Made by a program: the position numbers and the translations under genes
In this document: positions 10,301 through 18,184 of the stretch, piece by piece
How the letters are laid out: each line of letters begins with the position of its first letter
Numbering within the stretch: position 1 is the stretch's first letter
NCBI RefSeq assembly: GCF_024741795.1
Contig: NZ_CP102950.1
Location: 2,170,001-2,234,000, forward strand
Length of the DNA stretch: 64,000 nt
From: Arthrobacter sp. CJ23
GTDB taxonomy: Bacteria; Actinomycetota; Actinomycetes; Actinomycetales; Micrococcaceae
Direction of reading: 5' to 3'
Notes under the pieces: model-generated
Seen by the model: the letters and a program-made list of their open reading frames with translations, nothing else
Databases searched by the model: none
What the model was told of the DNA's origin: nothing

Positions 10301-11107
10301 CCGACGTCCTGGTCGTGGAGTTTCGGCGACGGGGGCACGTCCACGGTCCAGAACCCGTCCCACACCTACACCGCGGCCGGCAGCTACACTGCCCAACTGA
10401 CCGCGAGCAACGGGGCCGGCTCGACCACTGCGGCGGTGACGATCACCGTCAACCCGGCTCCGCAGGCATCCGGGGTGACCGCCGTCGGTTCAACCACCAC
10501 CTATTCGGCGACGGCCACCACCATGGTCTCACTGACCGCGCCGTCCGGTACCTCCGCCCAAGATGTGCTTGTCGCATCGATCACCGCGGATCTGAACCCC
10601 TCAATGGCCTCCGTCCCCACCGGCTGGTTCCCCATCGTGAATGCATTGCCGATCAACAGCTCGTCAAACTCCGGGGCACGAGTGTTCGTCTTCTACCACG
10701 TCGTGGGCTCGTCCGACCCGGCGAGTTACATCTGGACCTTGAGCCCAGCCGTGAAGTGGGGCGCCGGAGTCACTGCCTACCGGGGCGTCAACAACACAAC
10801 GCCGCTGGACAGCCCTGTCGCCACGGCCGTCAACACGAGCTACACGGCCACCAGCATCACCGCGCCCAGCATCACCACAACCAGCAACGGCGCGATGCTG
10901 ATTGGCGGCATCGGCTTTGACGCGTCAACGCCCGCCGCTTCCCCGCCCAGTGGGTGGACCGAGCGATGGGAGGCAGCCGGCGGCCAAATCGCCGAGCTGG
11001 CCGACAAGACGCAACCGTTCGCCGGTGCCACCGGCACCGCCACCTGGACCTTCAGCACAGCCAAAGCCGTCGCAGTCTGGCGGACCGCCCTCAAACCGGC
11101 CAGCTAG
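7385..11107 (+). CDS. Secreted multi-PKD-repeat protein
   Basis: A 1240-residue exported protein. A signal peptide is visible (hydrophobic VLVVGALVSSVLVG, cleavage probably after SAT or ASA near residue 34). Residues ~35-440 look like a beta-propeller or sialidase-like domain with repeated Trp/Tyr-rich strands (SKLWWNDGSWWADMW, TIDQDSTGAIWATW). Seven PKD-type Ig-like repeats of exactly 83 residues span ~445-1025, each with SWSWSFGDG and GSYTAQL or GSYTAEL. A last domain (~1030-1240) is another beta-rich lectin-like module ending in VWRTALKPAS. It has no LPXTG or membrane anchor, so it is probably released or loosely bound. It may bind surfaces or glycans; no catalytic motif was recognised. 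It follows the glycan operon but probably has its own promoter in the 80-base gap. Confidence 0.85.
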   Translation: MEMSSTLRWLSRVLVVGALVSSVLVGTTTAASATNNYGYPSVGYSGVSNPPTSDKPQSKLWWNDGSWWADMWTTGSGWHIYRLDRSTKTWVDTGLLNDSRGTTLADTLWDGTHLYIASHVVTVSSDTAPAASKSGRPAKLYRYSYSGGTYTLDGGFPTIITDNSSETMTIDQDSTGAIWATWTQVARNSSGGFTNTVYVNYSAPGGSSWATPFVIPATDPHPAPDDISAVVAFGPNKIGVMWSDQLSGTVYWATRTDGTNPTASSSWHDQPAIKGNKQADDHLNLKALMADNSGRVFAAVKTSLNETSSDPTLPQLLLLVFKPGTGSFSQSTISTAGDCVTRPQIVLDTQNNLVHAFQTAPSTSVSGCAYSGVAGSIYEKTASMDNPVFGSGRGTPVIQDAASANMNNVTTTKQSVNGSTGLVVMASDNVAKRYWFADKSLGAAPQAPVAAFTATPTSGTAPLPVGFTDTSTGAPTSWSWSFGDGGTSTVQNPSHTYTAAGSYTAQLTASNGAGSTTAAVTITVSPAPPAPVAGFTATPTSGTAPLAVGFTDTSTGAPTSWSWSFGDGDTSTVQNPSHTYAAAGSYTAELTASNGAGSTTATATITVSPAPPAPEAGFTATPTSGTAPLPVGFTDTSTGAPTSWSWSFGDGGTSTVQNPSHTYTAAGSYTAQLTASNGAGSTTATATITVSPAPPAPVAGFTATPTSGTAPLAVGFTDTSTGAPTSWSWSFGDGDTSTVQNPSHTYAAAGSYTAELTASNGAGSTTATATITVSPAPPAPEAGFTATPTSGAAPLAVGFTDTSTGAPTSWSWSFGDGDTSTVQNPSHTYAAAGSYTAQLTASNGAGSTTATATITVNPAPQAPVAAFTATPTSGTAPLPVGFTDTSTGAPTSWSWSFGDGGTSTVQNPSHTYAAAGSYTAQLTASNGAGSTTAAVTITVSPAPQAPVAGFTATPTSGTAPLAVGFTDTSTGAPTSWSWSFGDGGTSTVQNPSHTYTAAGSYTAQLTASNGAGSTTAAVTITVNPAPQASGVTAVGSTTTYSATATTMVSLTAPSGTSAQDVLVASITADLNPSMASVPTGWFPIVNALPINSSSNSGARVFVFYHVVGSSDPASYIWTLSPAVKWGAGVTAYRGVNNTTPLDSPVATAVNTSYTATSITAPSITTTSNGAMLIGGIGFDASTPAASPPSGWTERWEAAGGQIAELADKTQPFAGATGTATWTFSTAKAVAVWRTALKPAS
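8717..10459 (+). repeat. Seven tandem 249-bp PKD-coding repeats
   Basis: The units start at 8717, 8966, 9215, 9464, 9713, 9962 and 10211, all 249 bp with no length variation. They differ by a few markers (VAAF/VAGF/EAGF, TAPLPV/TAPLAV, FGDGG/FGDGD, AQL/AEL). Units 2 and 4 encode the same 83 residues, and units 2-3 resemble units 4-5, which points to a 498-bp dimer duplication or gene conversion. Confidence 0.95.
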
Positions 11108-11142
11108 TGTCCTGCGCCTGAAATTCGCAGTCATCAAGCGAA

Positions 11143-11167
11143 CGACGGCGGGAGGTTCCCGCCGTCG
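11143..11167. terminator. Hairpin between convergent genes
   Basis: A perfect 11-bp stem (CGACGGCGGGA paired with TCCCGCCGTCG) with a 3-base loop lies between the PKD gene and the peroxiredoxin gene, whose 3' ends face each other. There is no T tract, as is common in high-GC actinobacteria. It could serve both strands. Confidence 0.6.
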
Positions 11168-11190
11168 AGACGGTTGTGACTCACGCGCGA

Positions 11191-11847
11191 TCACACCGGC
11201 TGCGGGACGATACGAATGTACGGCATGGGCTCCTTCCAATCGCCAAAGATCTCGCGGGCCTCGCCGTTTGCGACGGAGCCGGCGATGATGACGTCCTCGC
11301 CTTGCTTCCAGTTGACCGGCGTCGCCACCCGGTGCTTCGCGGTGAGCTGAAGCGAGTCGATGACGCGAAGCACCTCGTCGAAGTTGCGTCCTGTCGTCAT
11401 GGGGTAGACGAGGATCAGCTTGACCTTCTTGTCCGGCCCGATGACGAACACGTTGCGGACGGTCTGGTTGTCCGCGGGCGTGCGGCTCTTGGCGTCCCCG
11501 GACGTGACCGCCGGGAGCATGCCGTAAAGCTTCGCCACGGTGTAGTCGTCGTCACCGATCACGGGGTAATTGGGGCGGGCCCCCTGTGTCGCTTCGATAT
11601 CGGCGGCCCACCGCTCGTGATCGGCTGTCGAGTCCACGGACAAGCCGATGATCTTGACTCTGCGTCGGTCGAACTCGGGCTTGATCTTGGCCATGTAACC
11701 GAGCTCGGTGGTGCAGACGGGGGTGAAGTCTTTCGGGTGCGAGAACAACACTCCCCATGAGTCTCCGAGCCAGTCATGGAAGCGGATGTCGCCGGTGGTC
11801 GTCTTGGCGGAGAAATCGGGTGCGATCTCCCCGAGTTGCAGTCCCAT
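11191..11847 (-). CDS. Peroxiredoxin, 1-Cys Prx6 type
   Basis: A 218-residue thiol peroxidase of the AhpC/Prx6 class that reduces H2O2 and organic peroxides. The peroxidatic Cys45 lies in DFTPVCTTE; downstream features (LILVYPMTTGRNFDEVLRVI, TPVNWKQGEDVII) are typical of the long Prx6 group, and no resolving cysteine is seen. Two ATGs stand in tandem; the second (11847) is chosen because AGGAGG lies five bases before it but only two before the first. It is divergent from the BTAD regulator over a 110-base gap, so that regulator may control it. Confidence 0.93.
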   Translation of the reverse strand: MGLQLGEIAPDFSAKTTTGDIRFHDWLGDSWGVLFSHPKDFTPVCTTELGYMAKIKPEFDRRRVKIIGLSVDSTADHERWAADIEATQGARPNYPVIGDDDYTVAKLYGMLPAVTSGDAKSRTPADNQTVRNVFVIGPDKKVKLILVYPMTTGRNFDEVLRVIDSLQLTAKHRVATPVNWKQGEDVIIAGSVANGEAREIFGDWKEPMPYIRIVPQPV

Positions 11848-11957
11848 CATGTCCTCCTGGGGCGTTGTGATGTGAAGACGGAGCCAATTGGCTCGCCGTC
11901 ACTTCTGACGGTAGGGCGACTCTGTTCCCCGACCGTTCCCCCAGCTACCATGAGGGC

Positions 11958-13682
11958 GTGGAGAGGTGCGCCGTCGTCATGCTGGGCGCGTTCCGCGTCG
12001 TGATTGACGGCCGGACGGTTCCGGGCGACGTGTGGAAACGGACCAAGGCGGCCGGTCTCGTCAAGATCCTTGCCCTCGCGGAGGGGCGCCGGCTGCATAG
12101 GGAAGTAGTCGCGGATCTGCTCTGGCCCGATCTCAGCGCACAAGCTGCCGCTTCGAACCTGCGCAAGGCAATGCATTTCGCGCGCGCCGCCTTTGGCTCG
12201 CCCGACGCCGTGCAGGCGAGCGGCGACCTCCTGGTGTTGCTGCCCGACGCCGAGGTCTCCATAGACGCGGAGCGGTTCGAAGCGGACGGGCGCGCCGCGC
12301 TCGCCGCAGCGGCAGGGGTGGCCGAGGCACTGGCCCTGTATGGAGGCGAGCTGCTTCCTGATGATCGATTCGCCGTGTGGGCCGAGGATCCCCGCGAGCG
12401 GCTGCGCACGCTGTACCTGCGTCTGCTCAAGTCTGCGGCCAGGTGGGACGACGTGGTCAAGGTCGAGCCAGCGGACGAGGACGCCCACCGCGCGATCATG
12501 GTTCGCGCGCTCGACGCCGGCGATCGCCAGGGCGCGATCCGCCAGTTCGAGCGACTCTGTCGGCGGTTGCGGGCCGACTTGGGCGTCGGCCCAGGGGCGG
12601 CGACGGTCGCGGTTTACGAGGAGGCCATCGCCGAGGACAGCCGGCGCACTGAGAATCGCATGCGGGCCACGTTGGCGCGTGCACTCATCGCCCTCAATAG
12701 CGGCGACCTCATCGAAGCCACGTTATACGCCCGGCATGCACGCGAGCTGGCCATGGAAGCGAACCTGGGCCGGGAGATCGGTGAGGCCAGCGCGGTGTTG
12801 GCGATCGCGGCGAACATGCAGGACCGCTGGCCCGAGTCGTTCGAGGCCGAGTTCGTGGAGTTCACGCGACACGACTCCGAGCGCTCCGGCTACATTCTCG
12901 ACGCACAGTTGTGCCTCGCCGAGTTCTGCCTGTGCGGACCGGACGGGCACCGGAACATTGCGCGCCGAGTAGCGCGTCTGCGGACGATCGCCGAGCGGGC
13001 AGGCTCGGTGCGCGGCCAGGCTATCGCCGAGCTGTTGCTGGGGGAGGCAGCACTGTTCTCCGGTGAACTCGGCGACGCGCGCAGCCTGCTCCAGTCCGCG
13101 CTCGAACTGCACCGCCGGGCCGGGGCCCCGGCTGGCGAGATCGTGACATTGCAACGACTGGCTGAGGTCGACCTCGCGCAGGATCGGCCCGAGGAGGCCG
13201 CGGCGGCAGCCAGTCGCGCCTTGGCTACCGCCGCGTCCACGTGGCTTGAGCCGCACCTCCGAGTACGGCTGTATGGGGTGCTCGCCGAGGCAGCGAGATC
13301 TCCGGCGCAAGCGGTCCGCATCATCGAGCGAGCCGACGCCGCTCTCGCCGCTAGGAACGTCTGCCTGCCGTGCTCGATGGGATATCAAGTCGCCGCCGCG
13401 ACGAACTACGCACTGGCGGGGAAGCTGGACGCCGCCCGCCGCCGGCTCGCCAACGCTGAACAGCTCGCTGGCATGTGGCCTGGGGGGCCATGGCACGCTG
13501 CCGTCTGGGAAGCGCGGGCGGTCCTGCGCCGCGCAGAGGGTCATGAGGATCAAGCCATCGCCCTGTTTCGGGAAGCGGCGGCTGGTTTTGGCGAGCTGGG
13601 CAGGCGCCAAGACGAGCAACGCTGCCTGACCCGAGCAGCACAAGGATCGCCAATGACGAGCGGAACGCCTCTTGCCGGCTAA
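11958..13682 (+). CDS. BTAD/TPR transcriptional regulator (SARP-like)
   Basis: A 574-residue regulator. The N-terminus (MLGAFRVVIDGRTVPGDVWKRTKAAGLVKILAL) is a winged-helix OmpR-like DNA-binding domain, followed by a bacterial transcriptional activation domain (~100-230, LALYGGELLPDDRFAVWAEDPRERLR) and then TPR-like helical repeats to the end. There is no NTPase domain, which separates it from large AfsR-type proteins. The start is a GTG just after ACCATGAGGGC; the SD is weak (GAGGGC). It is divergent from the peroxiredoxin gene and may respond to oxidative or metabolic signals. The ligand is unknown. Confidence 0.8.
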   Translation: MERCAVVMLGAFRVVIDGRTVPGDVWKRTKAAGLVKILALAEGRRLHREVVADLLWPDLSAQAAASNLRKAMHFARAAFGSPDAVQASGDLLVLLPDAEVSIDAERFEADGRAALAAAAGVAEALALYGGELLPDDRFAVWAEDPRERLRTLYLRLLKSAARWDDVVKVEPADEDAHRAIMVRALDAGDRQGAIRQFERLCRRLRADLGVGPGAATVAVYEEAIAEDSRRTENRMRATLARALIALNSGDLIEATLYARHARELAMEANLGREIGEASAVLAIAANMQDRWPESFEAEFVEFTRHDSERSGYILDAQLCLAEFCLCGPDGHRNIARRVARLRTIAERAGSVRGQAIAELLLGEAALFSGELGDARSLLQSALELHRRAGAPAGEIVTLQRLAEVDLAQDRPEEAAAAASRALATAASTWLEPHLRVRLYGVLAEAARSPAQAVRIIERADAALAARNVCLPCSMGYQVAAATNYALAGKLDAARRRLANAEQLAGMWPGGPWHAAVWEARAVLRRAEGHEDQAIALFREAAAGFGELGRRQDEQRCLTRAAQGSPMTSGTPLAG

Positions 13683-13791
13683 GTGGGATTTCGGGCCCGC
13701 CGGTGCAGGCCGCTCCGTTGCCCGGCGTGGGGTGGTCTGATACGTTCGCCGCATACCCCGTCGTAAGATGACGGCTGAGAGGAGGATGGCG

Positions 13792-14379
13792 ATGGCCGAT
13801 CCGGTCGGCGACATCATCGGAGACTATCGGGCGTTCGCCGCGCAGCAGCGCGACCGCCTGCTCGCCCGAGGCATCGACATCGCGCCCTACGAGCTGAGCC
13901 ATCTCGCCGTCCGCGTGCCGGAGTGGGACCAGTATGTCCACCTGCGGACGCTGCTCGAACGCCACGCCATCGCCAATGTGGAGAACGTCTGGAACGGGCG
14001 GCCGATGTCCATGATCCTCCTCGCTGAGCCGCTCCGCGTCCTCGACGGCCAGGCGATCCCGCTCATCGAGCTCATCCCGCCCGTCCACCAGCGCGTCTAC
14101 AAGATGGGCATGGAGCACGTCGGCGTGGTCGTCGGCGAGGAGGTCGACGCGTTCTCCCGCCGGCATCGGGCGGCGCTGACCGGCCAGCAGTTCCAGAACC
14201 AGTGGAACGAGCCGTATTACGTCCTGTTCGAGGACTTCACTCACGTGAAGTTCCACCGCCGTCCGCTGCGCGCGGTGATCGAGCTGCAGGGCGGGACGTT
14301 CGACGGCGTCCACCATGTCGACGGCTGGGTCCCGCAGCGTCTGGTCACCGCGACTGGCCCGAACCCACTGCCGCGCTGA
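13792..14379 (+). CDS. YecM-like VOC-superfamily protein
   Basis: A 195-residue protein resembling the E. coli YecM group of the vicinal-oxygen-chelate fold: ELSHLAVRVPEWDQY, NVWNGRPMSMILLAEPL, PLIELIPP and MGMEHVGVVVG match that family's layout, including candidate metal-ligand His and Glu positions. The function of YecM itself is not established. In-frame ATGs exist at 13768 and 13786, but AGAGGAGG ends six bases before 13792, so that start is preferred. A gene remnant follows in the same frame just after the stop. Confidence 0.65.
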   Translation: MADPVGDIIGDYRAFAAQQRDRLLARGIDIAPYELSHLAVRVPEWDQYVHLRTLLERHAIANVENVWNGRPMSMILLAEPLRVLDGQAIPLIELIPPVHQRVYKMGMEHVGVVVGEEVDAFSRRHRAALTGQQFQNQWNEPYYVLFEDFTHVKFHRRPLRAVIELQGGTFDGVHHVDGWVPQRLVTATGPNPLPR

Positions 14380-14526
14380 GCGGAGCGCGCCACATGGGTC
14401 CTCCTGACCGAGGCGCTGACCGAGGCGCCCGAGGGTGGCCGGGGTCTCTGGGGCCATGCCCACACGAACGCCGAACTCGTCCAGGCCGCCCGGAGCGAGC
14501 TCGCCAAACTCGCAGAAGGCGCCTGA
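14380..14526 (+). pseudogene. C-terminal gene remnant, possibly tautomerase-like
   Basis: Directly after the TGA of the YecM-like gene the same frame stays open for 48 codons to a TGA at 14524. The peptide (ATWVLLTEALTEAPEGG, then GHAHTNAELVQAARSEL) looks like the C-terminus of a small tautomerase-family protein (W-V-x-x-x-E, G-W/L-G-x-x-G, E-L-V-x-A-A-R). There is no start codon or SD. I read it as the tail of a deleted gene; the family assignment is weak. Confidence 0.3.
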
Positions 14527-14551
14527 TCGGGCCAAGGCGCTCGTCATCAGG

Positions 14552-15325
14552 TCATGAAATCGCAGCAGAGGTTTCGTGCTCCTTGAACTCCTTGGCGGTC
14601 TGCACAAGGCAGCTGGCAAGGCGTCTTGCGTCTTCCCGGGTGAACCGAGCTATGGGCAGGGCAACGCTGAGTGCCGCATGTTCGCCATCAATCACTCCCA
14701 GGGAGACAGCGAGGGCGGCGACCCCGCCTTCGCTTTCCTCGTAGTTTGCGCCCACGCCCGCCCTGCGGGTTTTTTCCAGATCCGCATGGATTCGGGCGGG
14801 ATCGATTTTCATGTCGCGTCGCCCGGAGCCCGCTGACGCGATCTTGTATCGGGCATCAACCTCTTGCGGAGTCAGATCGGCGAGCATTGCCTTGCCCGCC
14901 GAGGTGACGTGGGCTGGAAGTACGACGCCTGTCCTTAGGCCGAAGCGCAAGGCATGGGTGGTGGCCTCGATGCCATCGAGATGGTGAATCTCGGTGCCGA
15001 CGAGCGTCGCCAGATGGACTGTCTCGCCTACTCGTTCAGAGAGGCGCTCCAGGTATGGCCGAACGCGGAGGCGCAGGGGCGGAATCGGTTGCATCATGCC
15101 AGGCCGCAGGAACTCCGGGCCGGGGGAGTAGCGTTTTTGATTTCCCTGCCGCGCGAAGCCGTCTCCCACCAGGGTGGCGAGCAGGCGTTGCGCCGTGGAC
15201 GGGTTGACGTCAAGTTCCTTTGCGGCCTCGGTGACGCTGAGGGAGCCTTTCTCGGCCATCAGCTTTAACAGGACCAAGGCCCGATGTACGGCCTCCACAC
15301 GGGAAGAGTCTTCATTGCGTATCAC
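14552..15325 (-). CDS. IclR-family transcriptional regulator
   Basis: A 257-residue IclR protein: N-terminal winged helix (residues ~8-70: AVHRALVLLKLMAEKGSLSV, VNPSTAQRLLATLV) and C-terminal effector domain (~75-250: ETVHLATLVGTEIHHLDGIE, VLPAHVTSAGKAMLA, GVGANYEESEGGVAALAV). It starts with GTG and is divergent from the MHS-transporter operon; inverted repeats cover the start and the gap, so it probably regulates itself and that operon in response to the transported substrate or an intermediate. Confidence 0.92.
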   Translation of the reverse strand: MIRNEDSSRVEAVHRALVLLKLMAEKGSLSVTEAAKELDVNPSTAQRLLATLVGDGFARQGNQKRYSPGPEFLRPGMMQPIPPLRLRVRPYLERLSERVGETVHLATLVGTEIHHLDGIEATTHALRFGLRTGVVLPAHVTSAGKAMLADLTPQEVDARYKIASAGSGRRDMKIDPARIHADLEKTRRAGVGANYEESEGGVAALAVSLGVIDGEHAALSVALPIARFTREDARRLASCLVQTAKEFKEHETSAAIS

Positions 15326-15330
15326 GCAAT
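15314..15330. promoter_or_regulatory. Inverted repeat at the IclR start (candidate operator)
   Basis: ATTGCG-TATCA-CGCAAT is a perfect inverted repeat over the first codons and start of the IclR gene. Binding here would fit autorepression. The half-site ATTGCG recurs in the gap (15344-15349). Confidence 0.45.
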
Positions 15331-15341
15331 AACTCTAACAT

Positions 15342-15362
15342 CTATTGCGCCACAAACAATAG
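15342..15362. promoter_or_regulatory. Second inverted repeat in the divergent promoter
   Basis: CTATTG-N9-CAATAG lies in the 154-base gap between the IclR gene and the transporter operon. It shares the ATTG core with the first repeat and is a candidate IclR operator for the plus-strand promoter. Confidence 0.45.
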
Positions 15363-15479
15363 CGGGGCTACGGTTGCATCAGTTCCAGGTACGACACGGC
15401 GCAGTACGGATCAAGATTCCTTGACCGATCGCCACGCCTGGCATCCCCAATAATCCGCTCACCCGACAAAGGAGTCTTG

Positions 15480-16886
15480 ATGAGTCAGCCCACCCCCGTC
15501 CCGTCCGTGAAGCGCCCGCTGCGAACCCGCACGCCGGCCCCACCCCAGGCCAGGCGCGCCGTCGTTAGCGGAACCTTCGGCTCCGCACTCGAATGGTTCG
15601 ACTTCGCCATCTACGGAGCGATGTCAGCAACCGTCTTTCCCGCCGTGTTCTTCAACAAGTTGGACCCCGCAATCGGTTTGCTGGCCTCATTCGCTGCCTT
15701 CGGCGTCGGCTTCTTCGCCCGTCCGCTGGGAGGCATCGTCTTCGGCTATCTGGGAGACCGGTTCGGCCGCCGAAAGATCCTGTTGACCACTTTCGTCCTC
15801 ATGGGCGCGGCGTCAATGATCATCGGACTGCTGCCGCCCTACTCCGCAATCGGGTTCATCGCGCCGCTGGCGCTGGTCCTCATGCGTTTCATCCAGGGCA
15901 TTGCCCTGGGCGGTGAGGCCACCGGAGCCCAACTCATGACGATGGAGCATGCTCCGGCAGACCGGCGGTCGTTTTACGGGGCCCTCATGGCAATGGGATC
16001 GCCCATCAGCCAGGTGCTGGCCAATCTCATGCTGGCAGTCCTCTCCGGAGTGCTGAGCGGGGAGGCATTCCTTGCCTGGGGCTGGCGGGTGCCGTTCCTG
16101 CTGAGTATCTTCCTTGTGGCAGTGGGCATCTATATCCGTCTTAAGGTTGAAGAGACTCCGGTGTTCAGGGAGGGCGTTAAGGAGCTTGCGACCGAGCAGA
16201 GCAATCCGGCGATTGTGATGAAGACGCAAGGCGCGACCATTCTGCGGCTGATCCTGGCTTTCGCCCCGATCGTCATCACGTTCTACATCGTTTCCGTCTT
16301 CGGCATCAGCTACCTGACCAGCCACGGATTCACCCAAAGCGAGACGTTCACCATCATCATGATCTCCAATTTCCTGTCCGTGATCGCGATCTGGTGGGGC
16401 GGCCGGATGTCCGACGTCTACGGTCGTCGCAAGATTCTCATGATCGGCTCGGCCGGAACCCTGCTTGCGGCCTTCATCTTCTTCCCGGTCGCAAATCTGG
16501 GCAGCTTCCCGCTGGCACTTGCCGTGGTCGCCTTCGCCCTCGTCTCGGCACAGTTCGGCAACGCCGGTCAGGGGGCCCTCTTCGCCGAGGCCTTCCCCAC
16601 CCACATGCGGTACACGGGATCTGCATTGGCACTCACGGGGTCGAACCTGATCTTCGCGGCCCCTGCCCCTTTCCTCGCCTCATGGCTGATGACCATCAGC
16701 GACGGCAACACCGTCTCGATCACCATCTTCTGGGTCGTCATCATTGTCGCCGCGTTGATCAACATGCTCCTGATGGGTGACGGCAAGACCCTTGAAGGGA
16801 AGTCGCATCGGTTCGGACGCTACGTACCGGCCGCCGAAACCGGTGATTCGGACTTTCAGGTCTCGACCAACGCCATGATGAAGTAA
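15480..16886 (+). CDS. MFS transporter, metabolite:H+ symporter (MHS) family
   Basis: A 468-residue, 12-helix inner-membrane carrier. SALEWFDFAIYGAMSATVFPAVFF and FARPLGGIVFGYLGDRFGRR match the MHS subfamily (citrate, shikimate, proline/betaine, dicarboxylate importers), including the loop 2-3 signature GDRFGRR. It is the first gene of the IclR-linked operon and probably imports the organic acid degraded by the enzymes behind it. A TTG at 15477 is in frame, but AAAGGAG with six-base spacing selects the ATG at 15480. Confidence 0.9.
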   Translation: MSQPTPVPSVKRPLRTRTPAPPQARRAVVSGTFGSALEWFDFAIYGAMSATVFPAVFFNKLDPAIGLLASFAAFGVGFFARPLGGIVFGYLGDRFGRRKILLTTFVLMGAASMIIGLLPPYSAIGFIAPLALVLMRFIQGIALGGEATGAQLMTMEHAPADRRSFYGALMAMGSPISQVLANLMLAVLSGVLSGEAFLAWGWRVPFLLSIFLVAVGIYIRLKVEETPVFREGVKELATEQSNPAIVMKTQGATILRLILAFAPIVITFYIVSVFGISYLTSHGFTQSETFTIIMISNFLSVIAIWWGGRMSDVYGRRKILMIGSAGTLLAAFIFFPVANLGSFPLALAVVAFALVSAQFGNAGQGALFAEAFPTHMRYTGSALALTGSNLIFAAPAPFLASWLMTISDGNTVSITIFWVVIIVAALINMLLMGDGKTLEGKSHRFGRYVPAAETGDSDFQVSTNAMMK

Positions 16887-16889
16887 CCG

Positions 16890-17255
16890 ATGATCGTCGA
16901 GCAGCGCACCTACATCCTGCACACCGGGGCCAGTCTCAAGGAGTACCTCGAGGCGTACGAACAGATCGGGCTGCCCGCGCAAAAGCCAATCCTCGGGGGC
17001 TTCCTCGGATACTTCGTGACGGAGTTCGGCCGCCAAAACGAGCTGAACCACTTTTGGGCCTACACGGACCTCGAGGACCGGCGAACACGCCGGGCCGATC
17101 TGGCTAAGAACACTCGGTGGCAGGAATGCCTGGCCATCATCCGCCCCATGATCATGACCATGGAGAACAAAATCATGTATCCCACCTCTTTCTCACCCAT
17201 TCGTTCCCTGCCCGTTACTGTCGATGACGCCAACACTGCCTTCACCAGGAACTGA
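16890..17255 (+). CDS. NIPSNAP-family protein
   Basis: A 121-residue NIPSNAP protein (ferredoxin-like alpha/beta fold) with the family layout: N-terminal EQRTYILHTG, a glycine-rich middle GGFLGYFVTEFG, NHFWAYTDLEDRRTRRADL and C-terminal PTSFSPIRSL. Such proteins occur often in bacterial catabolic operons, but the biochemical role is unknown. It lies three bases after the transporter stop. An intact copy here is useful for comparison with the broken NIPSNAP gene at 55727. Confidence 0.85.
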   Translation: MIVEQRTYILHTGASLKEYLEAYEQIGLPAQKPILGGFLGYFVTEFGRQNELNHFWAYTDLEDRRTRRADLAKNTRWQECLAIIRPMIMTMENKIMYPTSFSPIRSLPVTVDDANTAFTRN

Positions 17256-17265
17256 GGTGCCCACC

Positions 17266-18099
17266 ATGGAAATCACGCTCCCCGAATCCACCGACCGGGC
17301 AGTCCCGGAAATCAACACGGTCACCCGGACAGCCATTGTGACCGGCGGGGCCGGCGGCATGGGCAGGACGATCAGCCGACGCCTCGCAGCCGAGGGCTAT
17401 GCCGTTGTTGTGGCCGACATTAACCAGGACGCTGCCGATCAGGCCGCGGCCGGCCTTCCGGAGATCGACGGCGCGGATCACCGCGGTTTCGGCGGCGACC
17501 TCACTGACAGCGCGGTCAACCGTGAGCTGGCCGTGCTCGCTGCCGAGATTGCTCCCATCGGTGTCCTGGTCAACGCCGTCGGCATTTCCCCGAAGCGCAA
17601 CGGCCGGAAGATCCCGTTCTTCGAGCTCAGCGATGAGGAATGGAACCAGGTGATGGCGGTCAACGTCAGCGCCCCCTTCTTCCTCATCCGGGAGGCATTC
17701 CGGTACATGCCCACAGACGGCAGCGCGAGCATCGTGAACCTGCTCTCCATCACGGCGAAGCTGGGCACCGGTGGCCCGGCCGATGCCGGATTCGGTCCGT
17801 TCCTGCCCAGCACTGCGGCCTACGGGGCGTCAAAGGCTGCGCTGCAAAACCTGACCGCCAGCCTCTCGCACGAGCTGGCCGGCCGGCGGATCCGCGTCAA
17901 TGGAATTGCCCCGGGCTTCGTTCAGACGCCGATGATGGGAGAGGTTCCCGTGGATGAGAGGCTCCTGGGTCAGGTGCCGATGAAGCGCTTCGCGAGGCCC
18001 GAAGAGATCGCCGACGCGGTCGCCTTCCTCATCAGCGAGCAGGCCAGCTACATCACCGGCATAAGCCTCGACATCAACGGCGGCTGGCTTACCTGCTGA
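17266..18099 (+). CDS. SDR-family oxidoreductase
   Basis: A 277-residue classical short-chain dehydrogenase: TGGAGGMGR cofactor motif near residue 26, NAVGIS (NAG position), and Tyr186/Lys190 in AYGASKAAL. It ends with a typical GISLDINGG segment. It probably oxidises an alcohol or reduces a ketone intermediate. An in-frame ATG at 17224 overlaps the NIPSNAP gene; 17266 is chosen because GAGGT precedes it by eight bases and homologous proteins start near the Rossmann fold. Confidence 0.88.
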   Translation: MEITLPESTDRAVPEINTVTRTAIVTGGAGGMGRTISRRLAAEGYAVVVADINQDAADQAAAGLPEIDGADHRGFGGDLTDSAVNRELAVLAAEIAPIGVLVNAVGISPKRNGRKIPFFELSDEEWNQVMAVNVSAPFFLIREAFRYMPTDGSASIVNLLSITAKLGTGGPADAGFGPFLPSTAAYGASKAALQNLTASLSHELAGRRIRVNGIAPGFVQTPMMGEVPVDERLLGQVPMKRFARPEEIADAVAFLISEQASYITGISLDINGGWLTC

Positions 18100-18184
18100 T
18101 CGCCCACGGACACGCCGCGCCGAACCCCGGGGTCACCGTTCCAGTCTTCCGCAATACATCCGAAAGCGAGCGTGCACTACTACC

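Noticed and set aside
8717..10459. Regular repeats suggesting a CRISPR array
   Set aside because: The 249-bp units are contiguous, in frame and encode PKD domains; there are no unique spacers or cas genes.
11958..13682. Pathway regulator of a secondary-metabolite cluster
   Set aside because: The BTAD regulator has no biosynthetic genes nearby (no PKS, NRPS or terpene synthase); the neighbour is a peroxiredoxin.
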